In this document: piece after piece, positions 24,406-35,204 of the stretch
Numbering within the stretch: the stretch's first letter is position 1
How the letters are laid out: every line of letters starts with the position of its first letter
Origin: Phoronis ovalis
Lineage: Eukaryota > Phoronida > Phoronidae
Length of the DNA: 35,297 nucleotides
Direction of reading: 5' to 3'
Assembly: GCA_028565635.1 (NCBI GenBank)
Contig: JAOXYB010018295.1
Span: 1-35,297, forward strand
Notes under the pieces: generated by a model
Databases searched by the model: none
What the model was told of the DNA's origin: nothing
Seen by the model: only the letters and a program-made list of their open reading frames with translations
Program-made: the position numbers and the translations under genes

Positions 24406-24603
24406 CTAAAATTCGAACCTCAAGCCTTCTAAAAATTTTTCTTCTGACAGTGATTGATTCATCAAGCATTGCTTGACTACACGTGGCAGGACTGAAGCAA
24501 CATGCATCTTTTGTATGAGCATCGAATATGCTGAGACTGATGCGAGCATTGGTATGTTAGATGGAGGAAGCTGGTCCATATTGCAGCTTAAAATTTGACT
24601 AAG
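24406..24603 (-). CDS. Possible terminal exon of an unidentified minus-strand gene
   Basis: A good acceptor (TTTTTATGTGCTTAG) at 24604 is followed by 65 open codons, including MDQLPPSNIPMLASVSAYS and a final SEEKFLEGLRFEF. Composition looks protein-like. The frame needs an upstream exon ending in phase 2. It does not fit the phase-0 end of the nearest upstream exon of the coiled-coil gene (25733), so it would belong to another transcript. No upstream partner and no family were recognised. Chance is possible. Confidence 0.3.
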   Translation of the reverse strand, partial: LSQILSCNMDQLPPSNIPMLASVSAYSMLIQKMHVASVLPRVVKQCLMNQSLSEEKFLEGLRFEF

Positions 24604-24979
24604 CACATAAAAACATTACTAAATATTTTCGTGCACTTTTAACATATATTGAAGCTGTTCTTGTCTTGATTGGAAAGTTAACATGGACATAATTGGTGGA
24701 AAAGTAAATTTTATTAGCTAAATATATTAAGTGTATAAATTCTGTGGTCCAGCCACATACCATAAAAATAAAATTCACTACTAAAATATACTCCCATTCA
24801 CCTCACCAGTTTATCTCGCATCATTTTACTAGATACACAATTATTTATTACATTGCTCTTTATCATATCAGAAACTTTTCCAAGTCAGGGTGTGTCCAAA
24901 TATTTTTTAAACTAGGATAGTTAAAAATGAATGTAACACAGCCTAATTTTTCAATGACATCCTCTATAAAGCAGTAAAG

Positions 24980-27900
24980 TCATGTTTCTTTAGATGCATC
25001 AGCCGCTGCTTTCTTTTCCTCAGCTTCTGCTTTCTTCACCTCAGCTATGGCATCTGCTTCTTCACACATTGTTGTTCCCTGAAGAATAAGGGTGCACAAT
25101 ATTGCTATAGGGTCGATTATTTACAAAACAGTACAAAAGTATGGTGGCCCTGAGCTATACCTGAGTTGTCGAGCAGTAAAGACAAGTTGACAGCTCTCTA
25201 TTTTAATAAAAACAACGGGTTGTTGAGTTGTTAACACAAGTCGACAGCTTGTTGTTTTATTGATAACAGCGTTTTTATCAAGATAGTTGTCAACTTGTTT
25301 TTACAATATGTCAGTTTTACTAAATTAATGTGTTGCCGATTTGTTTTACAACATGATAACTGAAGTATAGCTCAGGACCACTATACAGAAGGGATGTATA
25401 AATGCTTTTTGCTCTATAAATTAATTTTAATTTAAGGGTAACTCATTTTACTCTTGCATGATTGATTGATTTGTATAATTTTTTTATTGTATCAGTCTAC
25501 GCTGAAATGCATGTGCATTCGATGAGGAAGTTCAAATGATGACCCAATCTAATAGGGCCATAAGGGAAAAAACAAGGGAAATTATTATATTCATATCCAC
25601 TGCCCATATCCCAATCAGCCTAGATTTATTTTGCATTGAATGTCAGTATCACGTGAATAACCCAATAGATGGATATTAAAACATACAGATATACAGCCAA
25701 ATGCAAATTATCCGACTACATTCTGTACACACCCAAACATAAAAAGTAGCTGCTCCTGCTGATACATCACGAATTTCATCCAACTCGTATTTATTGAACA
25801 ATTCTTTAGCTTTCTTCCCTAACTTCAGGTCTACTTTACTGGGTTCCAGTTCCAAACAACGCCGCTTTAACCCTTCTTTACCAGTCTTACCAACCAAAGC
25901 CTGAACTGTTTTCCATACCTAGAAGGAATGTAAGTAAAGGAACAAAATAAATATGACAGAATTGCTTTATAATAGGAATTTATCACGATGTAGATCAGCA
26001 TTTACCAGAATTCACCATTCACCAGCCAAGTTCCACATGTCATTTCTATTCACTAATTAAAACTAAATTTCAGTAGAACCATTAACCACAATTGCCATAA
26101 ACAATTTGTGAATCATGCCTGTAATAGGTAATTTTTGCTTAAAACAATCAAATTGCATATTAATATACAAAATATGTATAAAATCTTATAATATAAATTT
26201 ACTTTATGGTGTACAATTGTTTTTTGAATTTAACTGATGTTTTTCAACTCATAATAAGCCTAAAATCATGTAACTGGCACCTCTTTTGTATTGCTGAAGT
26301 AGTCCTGTAGAGGAACGAGTATACCTTTGTTTCTTTTTCTTGATGACCAAGCATAAGAAATGTGGCTGTCATCACTGTATGGACAGCAGGAGGTGGTGTT
26401 TGGTAACTTCTAATTTCAGCCACAGTAGACTGCTTCAATTCTAAAATTTCTGCACGAATACGTTCCAAACGTCTTAAATTTAGCAGGAGTTTGTTGGCGT
26501 CTAACATTTCAGGGGCTAAATCTTCTTCATAGCCATTCTTCTTTACAAAAGTAATAGCCCTCTCAAGTTCTTGAATCTCTCGTTTTGTCATTGCTTTCTT
26601 CAAACCTTAAAAAAATACACATACGGTAACAATATAACCGTGTTTAATGATTTAATGCTTGAACATTCGTACGATCTTATCCAGTACTTTTAAGTTCAAC
26701 CTTCAATGTTCTATAAAGTTTTTAAAATATACGAAATATGTACAAAATCTTAAGCTGTATAATAATTTACTTTATGGTGTACAATTGTTTTTTGAATCTA
26801 ACTGATGTTTATCAACTGAAGCCTAAAATCATGTAACTGGCACCTCTTTTGTATTGCTGAAGTAATCCTGTACAGGAACGAGTATACCAGAAGGCCATTA
26901 AGCAGAACATGTACACAAGACAGCAGCATTGCTGTCGGGTGAATACATACCTACATTGTGTAGATAATAATATATGGCTTGACAAACTTATAACTTTAAT
27001 TAATTACATCTATGACTTACCATCTTTAGCATTAAGTTGCTTCAGTATCTTTTCAGCAGTTTCCAGGTCCATATCAGTATCTTTTAATTTAGCATCCTTG
27101 AAATCTTTGATACCCTTATCAAGTTTACCTTTATCTCTCGATTTAATAGCAACCTTAAGATTGGCTCGAATTTTCTTCTCTTTGTTCTCTACAATATAAA
27201 TAAATTAAAGTAACAAATCAGATTGTTCTTGTGGTATACTACAGTCACTTAACTTAAATATCATTTAATTAATAAAACAAACATTGCAAAACAGTCAAGG
27301 AACTTGAAACATACTGTCTATTTATCTGAAGTTTTTTTATAATGTGTCAGCTGAACCAATGGCAATAGCCTGCCAATAAATAGTAACATCATAAAACAAA
27401 CCAAGATTAATAAACACTTTTTGAAAGAGACAAACAACACTAGTCCCCTAATAAATCATTTACACTTTTGTTAAAATTTTTAAAGTAAAAAAGGAGACTT
27501 CTAGCTTTCAATAATTATCATCAATTCTGACCCTTAGCCTTTTCTTTGGCTCGTCTTTCCATTTCTTCAGCCTCTTTTTTAGATTTTGCATCGTTTGCAT
27601 CTTTCAAAGCTTTCTGTGCTTTCTTAAGCTCTTCCTCAGCCTCTTTTTCCTTCTGTTCTGATTGCTAAATATGAAAAGAATTTAGATTTAATTCAGATAC
27701 AAACTGTGCTTCTGTTTTTTCCACAACACATAGGGGACTTCTATTCAAGTGAGCTTTTGTAACATAGGAAGGTATCAAAAGGGAGTTTCTATCTAAGGCA
27801 AAGTTTTTATTTGGACATATATATTTATATTGTAGGTCTACTGTTTGAAATAGTTAAACTAAGACTTCTGACCTCAGAAACTTTTTTGGCATCTTTAGCT

Positions 27901-30900
27901 TCCTCTTCTTCACGCTTTCTTTTTTCCTCAGATTCTTGTTTAAGTTTATCTTCTTTTTGCTGTAAAGTTTCAAAACCAAAAAAAATATGAAACCAAAGTA
28001 CCTCGAGATACTTTAACAACTACACACTAATTACACTTCTGCACCAAAGTGGAAGCAGCAGCTTCAGTAGTAAATTACTTAATGACTAATTCTACTTGAA
28101 GTAGCAATTTAAAAATATATTGTAAGTTTTTAACAGCAAACTCACATCTTAAAATATTTTCTGGCTGCTATTTTTCCAAACAACTATGTCAATAAAAATT
28201 AATTGAATAACATTACAAAACCTTATCACACAAGAAATTGTTAAATTAACACTTGAAGTACAAACTATTTACAGTAAAAGTGACAGCAACGAATATTAAT
28301 AGCTTTAAAAGCTTAAATATTACTCTTTCTTGCTACAGTTAAGATAAAATGATTATGCTTATGAAACTCAAACAAAAAAAACACATACCAATATTTCTTT
28401 TTCTGCCTTTGTTCTGTCTTCTTCTTCTTTCCTTTTTCTTTCTCTTTCCTCATCTTCTTTTCTTTCTCTTTCATTCTCCTCTTTTTCTTCACTATTTTTC
28501 CTCTTTGCTTCATCCTCCTCTATCTGACGCTGATGCCTTTTTTCCTGCAAACAATTTAAAATTTACAACTGAAGAAACTTTGTAAATAAAAGGAAAAAAA
28601 TCTCTTTGAGGTAACCTTCAGCTGTATCCTTTTTACAGAATTTTTTGTCTGTTCAGTTGTATAGTATAACAATAATTTGAGTCACTGAATATAGTAAATA
28701 AGCTATCCAGAGCTTTTCACTCTATCGTAGTCTTTGCCAAACTGATTACACGACTCACCTATAAGTTTGACAGTCTCTGCAATAAAGTCAAAAGCTCTTG
28801 CGATAGCTTAATTAATATGTTCAGAAAATAAATTGATTACTGTGAAATTCAAACCTTTTTTGCACTTTAACTAAATTTGACACTGTGACACTGAAAAAAC
28901 ATTAAGATTTATGTTCATGGTAACCACCTCATCTTCTTTACGTTTAAGTTCATCTTGTTTTCGTCTTTCTTCATCCTCGAGTCTTTTTCTTTCTTCATCA
29001 ATACGACGTTGTTTTTCTTCTTCAAATTTCTTCCGTCTCCGTTCTTCTGCTTCTTGTTGCTTGCGAAGTTTCTCTGTAAAAAGTTGATAACATGTTCAAA
29101 TTATACTTTAAAATAAATTCATTTTAAATGCATGATTTTTACTTTACACAGTTAATCTTAGTGAACTTACAATAATTGATAATTTGTATTTTCAGCTATC
29201 TCTCTTGACAGCAGATACAATGCAGTCACAAGCTAACCAATATTGAGCATATTAGTACATTTCCTCCAATGCAGAAGTTAATGGCAAAAATTTCACCACG
29301 TTAGTACATTTCCTCCTACGCAGAAGTTAACGGCACAAATTGTTTGCTTATTCCCTATCACACAGACAAAAATAAAGTTTTGGGTACCACATGAAACAAA
29401 TACAAATGCAGATAATACATTACCTTTGAGTTCTTGCTTATTAGTTCATACATGTTAGTATGTTGTTAGTATGCATCAGTACTATATTAGAAAGCATTTA
29501 ATTCATTAATCGAGATTGAAAAGCAAATAAACAATTTGGCAGTTAGTGGAATATATTTTTCTATTAGTTGCATGTGAAAACATACAGCATCCAATATTTT
29601 GAAAGTACAAATATTTCAATAAGTAATAATTTCCCACTAAGTCAAAATAGGTTTAGGAAACTTTTGGATAGGATAAAGCGTTTTCTGTTTAAAACTAAGA
29701 TTTAGCATTTATTTAGATTATTGCTTATACTCAAATTACAATCCTAACTGACATGTCCAATACATTAGTTGTCTTTAGTATGGAAACTAGTATCTACTAC
29801 TTTTTTATTCTTTTCAGTTGCATTCTGTTTTCTGAACATTGTAACCGTAGGATATAAAATGTAGAGCAAATGTCTGTATGATGTTAATTTAATGTCCAAA
29901 GTCAAGACTGATATGAAATTAGCCAATTTTTTTGGCAGTTTTTAAATACATGCAAATAATGTAGTAATATGAGGTTCTGCTCATAAAAACACTTCTGTAG
30001 AACACTTTATTCAATATCTGTTTCCCATTCATCAGAATCATCAGTGTTAAGACTTCTTGTGCTGATTGAAAAGAATATATAAAAAACAAAGTATTAAAGA
30101 AAATAATATGTAGATGAGCTCTAGATTATAATTAAAATATCCCCATTTGTCTTTTCTATGAAGTCAGTGAGATGTTTTACAACTAACAAGAAAAAATATA
30201 TAAAGCACAATGTTAGTGCCTTCATTTTTTGCACTGAACCAACAGTAAGTTTTAGTCTTTTTCACCAATATATGTATACATTTGAAGTTATTTTGTACAT
30301 AAGTCAAGCCAATATTTTTTATGGAAACATAATTTAAATACAAGCCCTTTCCACTAAACTTCAAATTTATAAGAAGGTTCCATTTCACAATTTTTGAATG
30401 ATCATACTTGATTGTTAAAATAACAGTTCTAAGAGAACATTTTATATTTAATGACTCTTGTTTTTTAAAAATTTAATGCATTTCAAGCACAAAACATTGA
30501 ACATAAAAATTAACGAAACGTGACTTCAAATCAAAAATTATGGTAAAAGTAAAATTACAAGCCACTGCAGTTTCTACTAACTTCACACTGTGTAACTTTC
30601 ACAAGACACCAGCTGGCTGCACTGCAAGCTCACAATTTACAAAGTTCTACACAAGCACAACACATCAAGTTGGTGATGCTTCTTTAGCAGATTTTCACAT
30701 GAAACTATAATGTTTGTATCATGTTATAGCAATTTAGACTACTTTTTCAGTATCTTCATCAGTGATGGTAACCTTTGGGTGTCAGTAAAGGTGTTATCCA
30801 TCAACCAATCTACAGCAGGATATGAGCTGACTATGGCATACACAATCAAATGTAACAGTTTGAGATGCATGAAGATAGAGCAAATTTTTTCCATCACTAA

Positions 30901-33271
30901 GTTACCATCATATGTGAAGCTTGAGAAGGATGAAATTGCTTTCCCTTTTATATAGTTGTCTAAATCATTTATGATACACATATCCAGTAAACATTTTGAA
31001 TTTAAGCTGGCCAATTGAAATTTCTTGAAATAGAAAAAAATAGTACAGATGGTAGATCAATACAGGGGGAATTTTTTCTTGCGTAGAATTAAAAATTGTA
31101 TCAGTAGCCATTCCCCTTTTCACACATGTATGACCAACGATTCTGTACATGATCTGCACCATGAAATATTATTTCGTCTCATGGTGCAAGTTTTCATTGT
31201 GGTCTCAAAAAAGAAAATCTGTTCAAGCATATCACCAGCATCATGTGCTAAAACATCCATGTCAAGAACAGCAGTGGCATTGACATTATTACTAGCTTAC
31301 AAAGCCAAATGCTTCAGTCACAAGAACATATACGTAAATACTTAGTTAGGACTGTCAGCTGTGAAAAAGATGTAAATATGATTTGTTATACATGCGTAAG
31401 CGGATAAACTTCAAAAAATATTTGTCTACCATGGATACAGTACTCCTTGTTGCACTACAACTGTACAATCAATATCAGCAACAAAGCGCATCATTCATAT
31501 GAATACAGACAGAATGGAAGAAAGCCATCAGTACAAGCATTTTAAGGTATTTTATTCAATCTGCTTTTGTCTATCCAGACAGATGACAGAGTCTTATAAA
31601 TAGTATAAATTAAGCCTCCTCATGCAGATGTCATGCTGTTGTTGATTAGAATGATATTTGCTAGTAATTAGTCATACCTTTCATCAATGTCAGTATAACT
31701 GTCTGTGAATCCAATATATGATCTATTGTAATCTTAACAAATATGTGCAAAAAACTAAATATAGATTTAAAATGCCTTAGATCTAAAGAATATTTTATAG
31801 AAATAAATGTTTAAAAGCTCAATGCCTAGAATGTTAGTGAAAACTGTTAGTTTATCTATTAAGCAAACCCAGTGGAATTTTAAACGGCATACAAATTTAT
31901 AATGGAGTAAAATAGTACACATACATGTAAAATTAAATTATATTCTGGTTGATAAATATTCATACAGGCAAAAGTCAGCACACGTTTCTGTGCATAGATA
32001 GCCACATTGATTTTTCCCAATCATTTGCTATGGTATGTTTGTGATATGGCTATTGTGTCTAAACAGCTGACTACAAGACACATGATCAGAGGTTTATTTA
32101 AAATGCAAATATAATACAAGTTTGCTAGGACAAACACAATATATGTATTGACTCAACAAATTGTTAATTGATATCTCTGCAAATACTCTACCTTCAGCAG
32201 CCAATTTTGCTTCCTCATCTTCTGCTGCTATATCATGTTTGCTGGGTATGTTACAAAGTTCTACTTCAATTTCAGCAAAGCTAACCCCACTTCCTGGTAC
32301 AGCTCTTTGACGTAAAAACTGTTCCCATTTTCGCCGAGAGAAATATTTACCATGGACAGACTGCACAAACCATCTAAAATTTTACTAATTTTGTGAAAAC
32401 TGTAATGATTCCTAATAACTTTTAAAATAAATATTTAATAGCGGGTATAAGTTATTATAAAACTGATAGAATTTTCAAAGCAGAAACTAAATAATGATTT
32501 ATGCAAACTATTTTATGATCATACAAGAAATTCTTCACAATGTTTGATACATAAAAAGGTCAAATTACTTCCTAAAATAGTTAAAATATAAAGCAATTAT
32601 TTTTAACTAGCTAGAAAGTTTGAAATATGTCATATTCTTACAGTGATTGATCTTCCGTAATTGTGTTAATTTGTTCTCGGTCAAGCAAAGAAAACTCCCA
32701 TCGAAAGTCTTGTACTAAATAATATCTTCGATCCATTTCTTGTAAAAGATCCAGAAGTTCAGTCTTTTCACATGCTGAAGTCACACATACATAGTCTACA
32801 GAGGCTTTTACCTGAAAATAAACATGTTTTTTTCAGTACTCTTAAAATGGAACTTTGAAATCTAACAAAGAACAAAAATTTGACGACAATAAGCTCGTTG
32901 CTACCACGTTATTCAACTGGTGTATATAAGACAACACAAATGATTGACCTATATATTATCACTCAAATTGTTTCTTCAACCTGAGCCGGAATTCTTCACA
33001 ATCTGACTTTTATAGCTAATGATGATCATTCACATTGCAGAATGTTTAACAAAATGGTTTTTCACTTTCTATTCAGAAAAACATGGAAAAGAGAAGACAC
33101 CATGCTTTCAGCTATAAAGGAAAGTACCTGTTGAATACTTATCCCACCCATTCTTAATGTTGCATGTAATGCCTGCAACTGAACTAGGTTCAGTTCCTCG
33201 GTATTGTTAGTATCATATTGCTTAAAGATCAGGTCTATCACTTGATCTTTATCTGTTGCCAACTCACACAT
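24980..33271 (-). CDS. EF-hand-like / coiled-coil protein with a dynein-stalk-like C-terminal domain
   Basis: Eleven exons join in frame (high to low): 33271-33128, 32811-32642, 32373-32192, 29073-28928, 28544-28389, 27959-27873, 27664-27532, 27188-27021, 26605-26325, 25918-25733, 25078-24980; 583 residues. Residues 1-160 look like degenerate EF-hands (FKQYDTNNTEELNLVQLQAL; WEFSLLDREQINTITEDQ), then KWEQFLRQRAVPGSGVSFAE. Residues ~160-395 are a Lys/Glu/Arg-rich coiled coil. Residues ~396-583 resemble the stalk and microtubule-binding region of dynein heavy chains: a helix (ELERAITFVKKNG), PPPAVHTVMTATFLMLG, W at the start of the next exon, ELDEIRDVSAGAATFYVW, then a returning charged helix (EEADAIAEVKKAEAEEKKAA). 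No AAA+ motor is present. A microtubule or axoneme role is inference. The first ATG follows an acceptor; an upstream exon ending ATGCCA|GTCAGT (33517-33512) would prepend Met-Pro in frame. I do not recognise a named orthologue. Confidence 0.8.
25142..25383. mobile_element. Short inverted-repeat element in the last intron of the coiled-coil gene
   Basis: 25139-25160 and the reverse complement of 25365-25386 match at 20 of 22 positions around GGCCCTGAGCTATAC. A TA dinucleotide at each edge fits a Tc1/mariner-type target duplication. The interior has several GTTGTCAACTTG / AAGTTGACAGC-like palindromic words. No coding capacity. Confidence 0.6.
26163..26888. repeat. Duplicated ~162-bp intron segment flanking one exon
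   Basis: 26163-26325 and 26727-26888 are direct copies with about 90% identity by eye, both ending in GAACGAGTATACC. The first copy is the intron start just downstream (gene sense) of exon 26605-26325, including its splice donor; the second lies in the preceding intron. The homology stops at the exon boundary. Confidence 0.85.
29252..29341 (+). repeat. Two imperfect tandem copies of a 49-bp unit
   Basis: TTAGTACATTTCCTCC followed by a similar GCAGAAGTTAAYGGCA block occurs at 29252 and again at 29301, in the long intron of the coiled-coil gene. Only two copies are seen. Confidence 0.7.
30007..30061 (-). CDS. Possible alternative terminal exon with acidic tail
   Basis: Acceptor TTTTCAATCAG at 30062 is followed by codons for TRSLNTDDSDEWETDIE and a stop whose TAA overlaps an AATAAA poly(A) signal. 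The frame requires an upstream exon ending in phase 2. Exon 32811-32642 of the coiled-coil gene does, so skipping 32373-32192 would give a short EF-hand-only isoform ending in this acidic tail. Splicing to exon 32373-32192 would put it in another frame. It is short and unproven. Confidence 0.35.
30739..31300 (-). pseudogene. Degraded coding-like stretch, unidentified
   Basis: The minus strand gives runs of protein-like sequence in more than one frame: TAVLDMDVLAHDAGDMLEQI, then MVQIMYRIVGHTCVKRGMAT, then SSFTYDGNLVMEKICSIFMH and AVDWLMDNTFTDTQRLPSLM, interrupted by frame changes. Order and composition suggest a broken gene or transposon coding region lying in an intron. No family was recognised. 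Confidence 0.3.
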
Positions 33272-33514
33272 CTGAAAAGATATAATGAAATCTTAATACT
33301 CATAAATCGATCTGAAAGTATTCAGGTAAGCTTTATATTATAGATGCCCTAGCAAAAAACAAAGATGGAATAACATATAATTACACAAATGCATTCAACA
33401 TGACACTTACATATGGTTTCAATTTTAAGACAAATTTACCTATATTTTAGTCTTTGGATTTTCAAAGTGACTAATAGAATATACAGTTTTAGAATCGGCC
33501 TATCTACTGACTGG

Positions 33515-34160
33515 CATGAACTTGTCAGATGTTTCGCTGATTTCTGCGGTGGATGTTTCTTCTTCTTTACTGAACACAGACTCGAATTCCCTGGGGGGGG
33601 GGTACTCAAGGTTTTTTGACTACGGGGATGTGCCGCGGAACCCAATCCAAAATTTTAGCTTGTGGTAGCAAACCCAATTCAAATTTTTTGAAATTTTAGG
33701 GTAGCAATCCAAATTTTGTGAAATATAAGGGTAGCAATCCAAACCTTTAAAATATTTGAGTAGCAATCCATTTTTACGCAAATTGACAGATACAAACCAA
33801 ATTCCAAAAATCGTTTTACGGATACAAACCTAAAATTAATCCAAATTACATGTATTTGCTGTAAGCATTGGGTAGTAATCCAAATTTTTGAATTTCTTTA
33901 CGGTAGCAATCCAAAAAAATACAGTAAGAAGTATACAATCCAAATCAAAAATTTGTAACTGGGCTGCACACCCTCACCAAAAAATACCTCGAGTACCCCC
34001 CCCCCGGGTCGAATTCCTTATTCAGCTCTTCTGCCTGTACGCCTCAGGCTCAGACAACTTCTGACGGGTGATCGATGTTTGTGAAGAAAAATCGCTGTTG
34101 GGATTTTTTTCTATGTACCAGTGTGGAAGTTCCAAATGGTGATTGGATTATTCAAAGTTG
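33515..34160 (-). promoter_or_regulatory. Probable promoter and 5' exon of the coiled-coil gene
   Basis: On the minus strand a CCAATC box (34146-34141) is followed within about 150 bp by sequence that, with the 419-bp element removed, reads through to ATGCCA|GTCAGT, a possible start codon and donor matching the phase of exon 33271-33128. If right, the element interrupts the 5' UTR about 65 bp before the ATG. The non-element sequence is also open in the ATG frame from 34042 (GCAGAAGAGCTG...), but no earlier ATG is present. Confidence 0.35.
33590..34008. mobile_element. 419-bp poly-G-ended inverted-repeat element, copy 1
   Basis: The left end is CCTGGGGGGGGGGTACTC; the inverted right end is CCCGGGGGGGGGGTACTC, and similarity continues into AGGTTTTTTG-like sequence. 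It is flanked by a perfect 8-bp duplication TCGAATTC (33582-33589 and 34009-34016), which fits hAT-like insertion. The interior has several spaced copies of GGTAGCAATCCAAA. No open frame. The perfect flanks point to a young insertion. Confidence 0.85.
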
Positions 34161-34687
34161 AAGTTCGATATACACAGAGTATCAGGAGTATAATGTATTA
34201 ATTCGTATGGTAAGGACTATATTTTTTTTCGCGTAACATGATCGAACTCTCGAAATCGGGGCTATAAGTGTTCCAGATCTAAGTGTAGGAGTTCTCCGAT
34301 CTACACGACTTAATCTAATCGCTTACCTTTTTTGTTAAAATGTGACACACTGTTTGCCAGTTACATGTTTAGCATTTCAAGAAAATGTCAACAGAAAAAC
34401 AAACTATGTGGATAAAACGGGCACTATTTCCTATTTCAGCCATTTGCAAACAACATCTAAGCAATGCAATGAAAATGTTATGAAATATTTGATTGGTTCA
34501 ATAATTTCCAGATAGCCAATCAGAATGTGTTTTACAAAAGACTTCCCGACAAGATTGCCTCCTTATCAAATCAAGTGTTGCAAAATGTGGAGGTGTCTTC
34601 CTGAAGTAAAAATTAATTAAAGTTGCGCAGCTTTTGTGCAACTCCGCTGCAGTAATAAAGAGGTAACTGACAGAAGGACACCAGAAA

Positions 34688-34759
34688 ATGAATTCAGACG
34701 TTGAATTTAATATCAGGAATAATATCCCGTGGAATAAATGGCCAGCAAACACCAAACAG
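34688..34759 (+). CDS. Possible first coding exon of a divergent gene
   Basis: ATG opens a 24-codon frame starting MNSDVEFNIRNNIPW and ending NTKQ at a good donor (CAG|GTAAAC), phase 0. It lies about 0.55 kb from the CCAAT box of the minus-strand coiled-coil gene, a head-to-head layout. Later exons are not seen before the window ends. No family was recognised. Confidence 0.4.
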
Positions 34760-34964
34760 GTAAACAATATTCTCACACTGCGGAAATGTACCAACCACCA
34801 CACTTTATCCTTAGCACGGCATAAAATATGCGTGATCCCCAATGATAGCTGTCGGATATGGTGCATGAATATCCCTAATGACAGAGCTTCCGACCAAGAC
34901 CAAAATCAAATGTGTCCTCCCCCTGGCCTCTTTCATGCTAATAATATAATTGCCACATGAGAAT

Positions 34965-35204
34965 CATCACCGGGGGAATGTCAAAAAACTTGGTGGGGTA
35001 TGAGGCCCAAAGTAAAAAAACCTTACCACATGGTAAAAACTGATTCCGGGAATATACCTCATAGTAAAATTTATTTGCAAAAAACAGGTCATGATTGAAA
35101 GCCCTAGAAATATACACCCTATGGCACCGGTATGGCAAAACAAAATCACGGAAGTTTGCACCCAAAATGCGGCACCCTACAGTAAATAATCATTAATTGG
35201 AAAT
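34965..35204. repeat. Probable interspersed repeat
   Basis: This stretch is more GC-rich than its surroundings, with internally similar words such as CCTTACCACATGGTAAAAA, CCGGGAATATACC and CACCGGTATGGCAAAA. It begins with CCGGGGGAATGTC and abuts the second poly-G element. No coding content and no clear inverted ends. The identification is by style only. Confidence 0.35.

Larger units (their letters stand above)
29074..32191 (-). other. 3.1-kb intron of the coiled-coil gene, longest in that gene
   Basis: It separates the EF-hand-like part from the coiled-coil part. Contents noted separately are the 49-bp tandem pair, a possible alternative terminal exon near 30.0 kb, and a degraded coding-like stretch near 31 kb. 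The rest is AT-rich and featureless. Confidence 0.7.

Noticed and set aside
28313-28585. Overlapping frames on both strands around 28.4 kb
   Set aside because: They arise from the purine-rich coiled-coil exon 28544-28389; only the frame beginning EKRHQRQIEEDE joins its neighbours.
33436-33645. 69-codon frames on both strands at the edge of the poly-G element
   Set aside because: They run across the element boundary and have no consistent composition; treated as chance.
34600-34660. GTTGCGCA...TGTGCAAC inverted halves, considered as an RFX X-box
   Set aside because: The spacer between half-sites is too long for the known X-box.
34498-34866. 122-codon minus-strand frame
   Set aside because: Composition is not protein-like for one domain and it overlaps the better-supported plus-strand start exon; no acceptor or partner exon seen.
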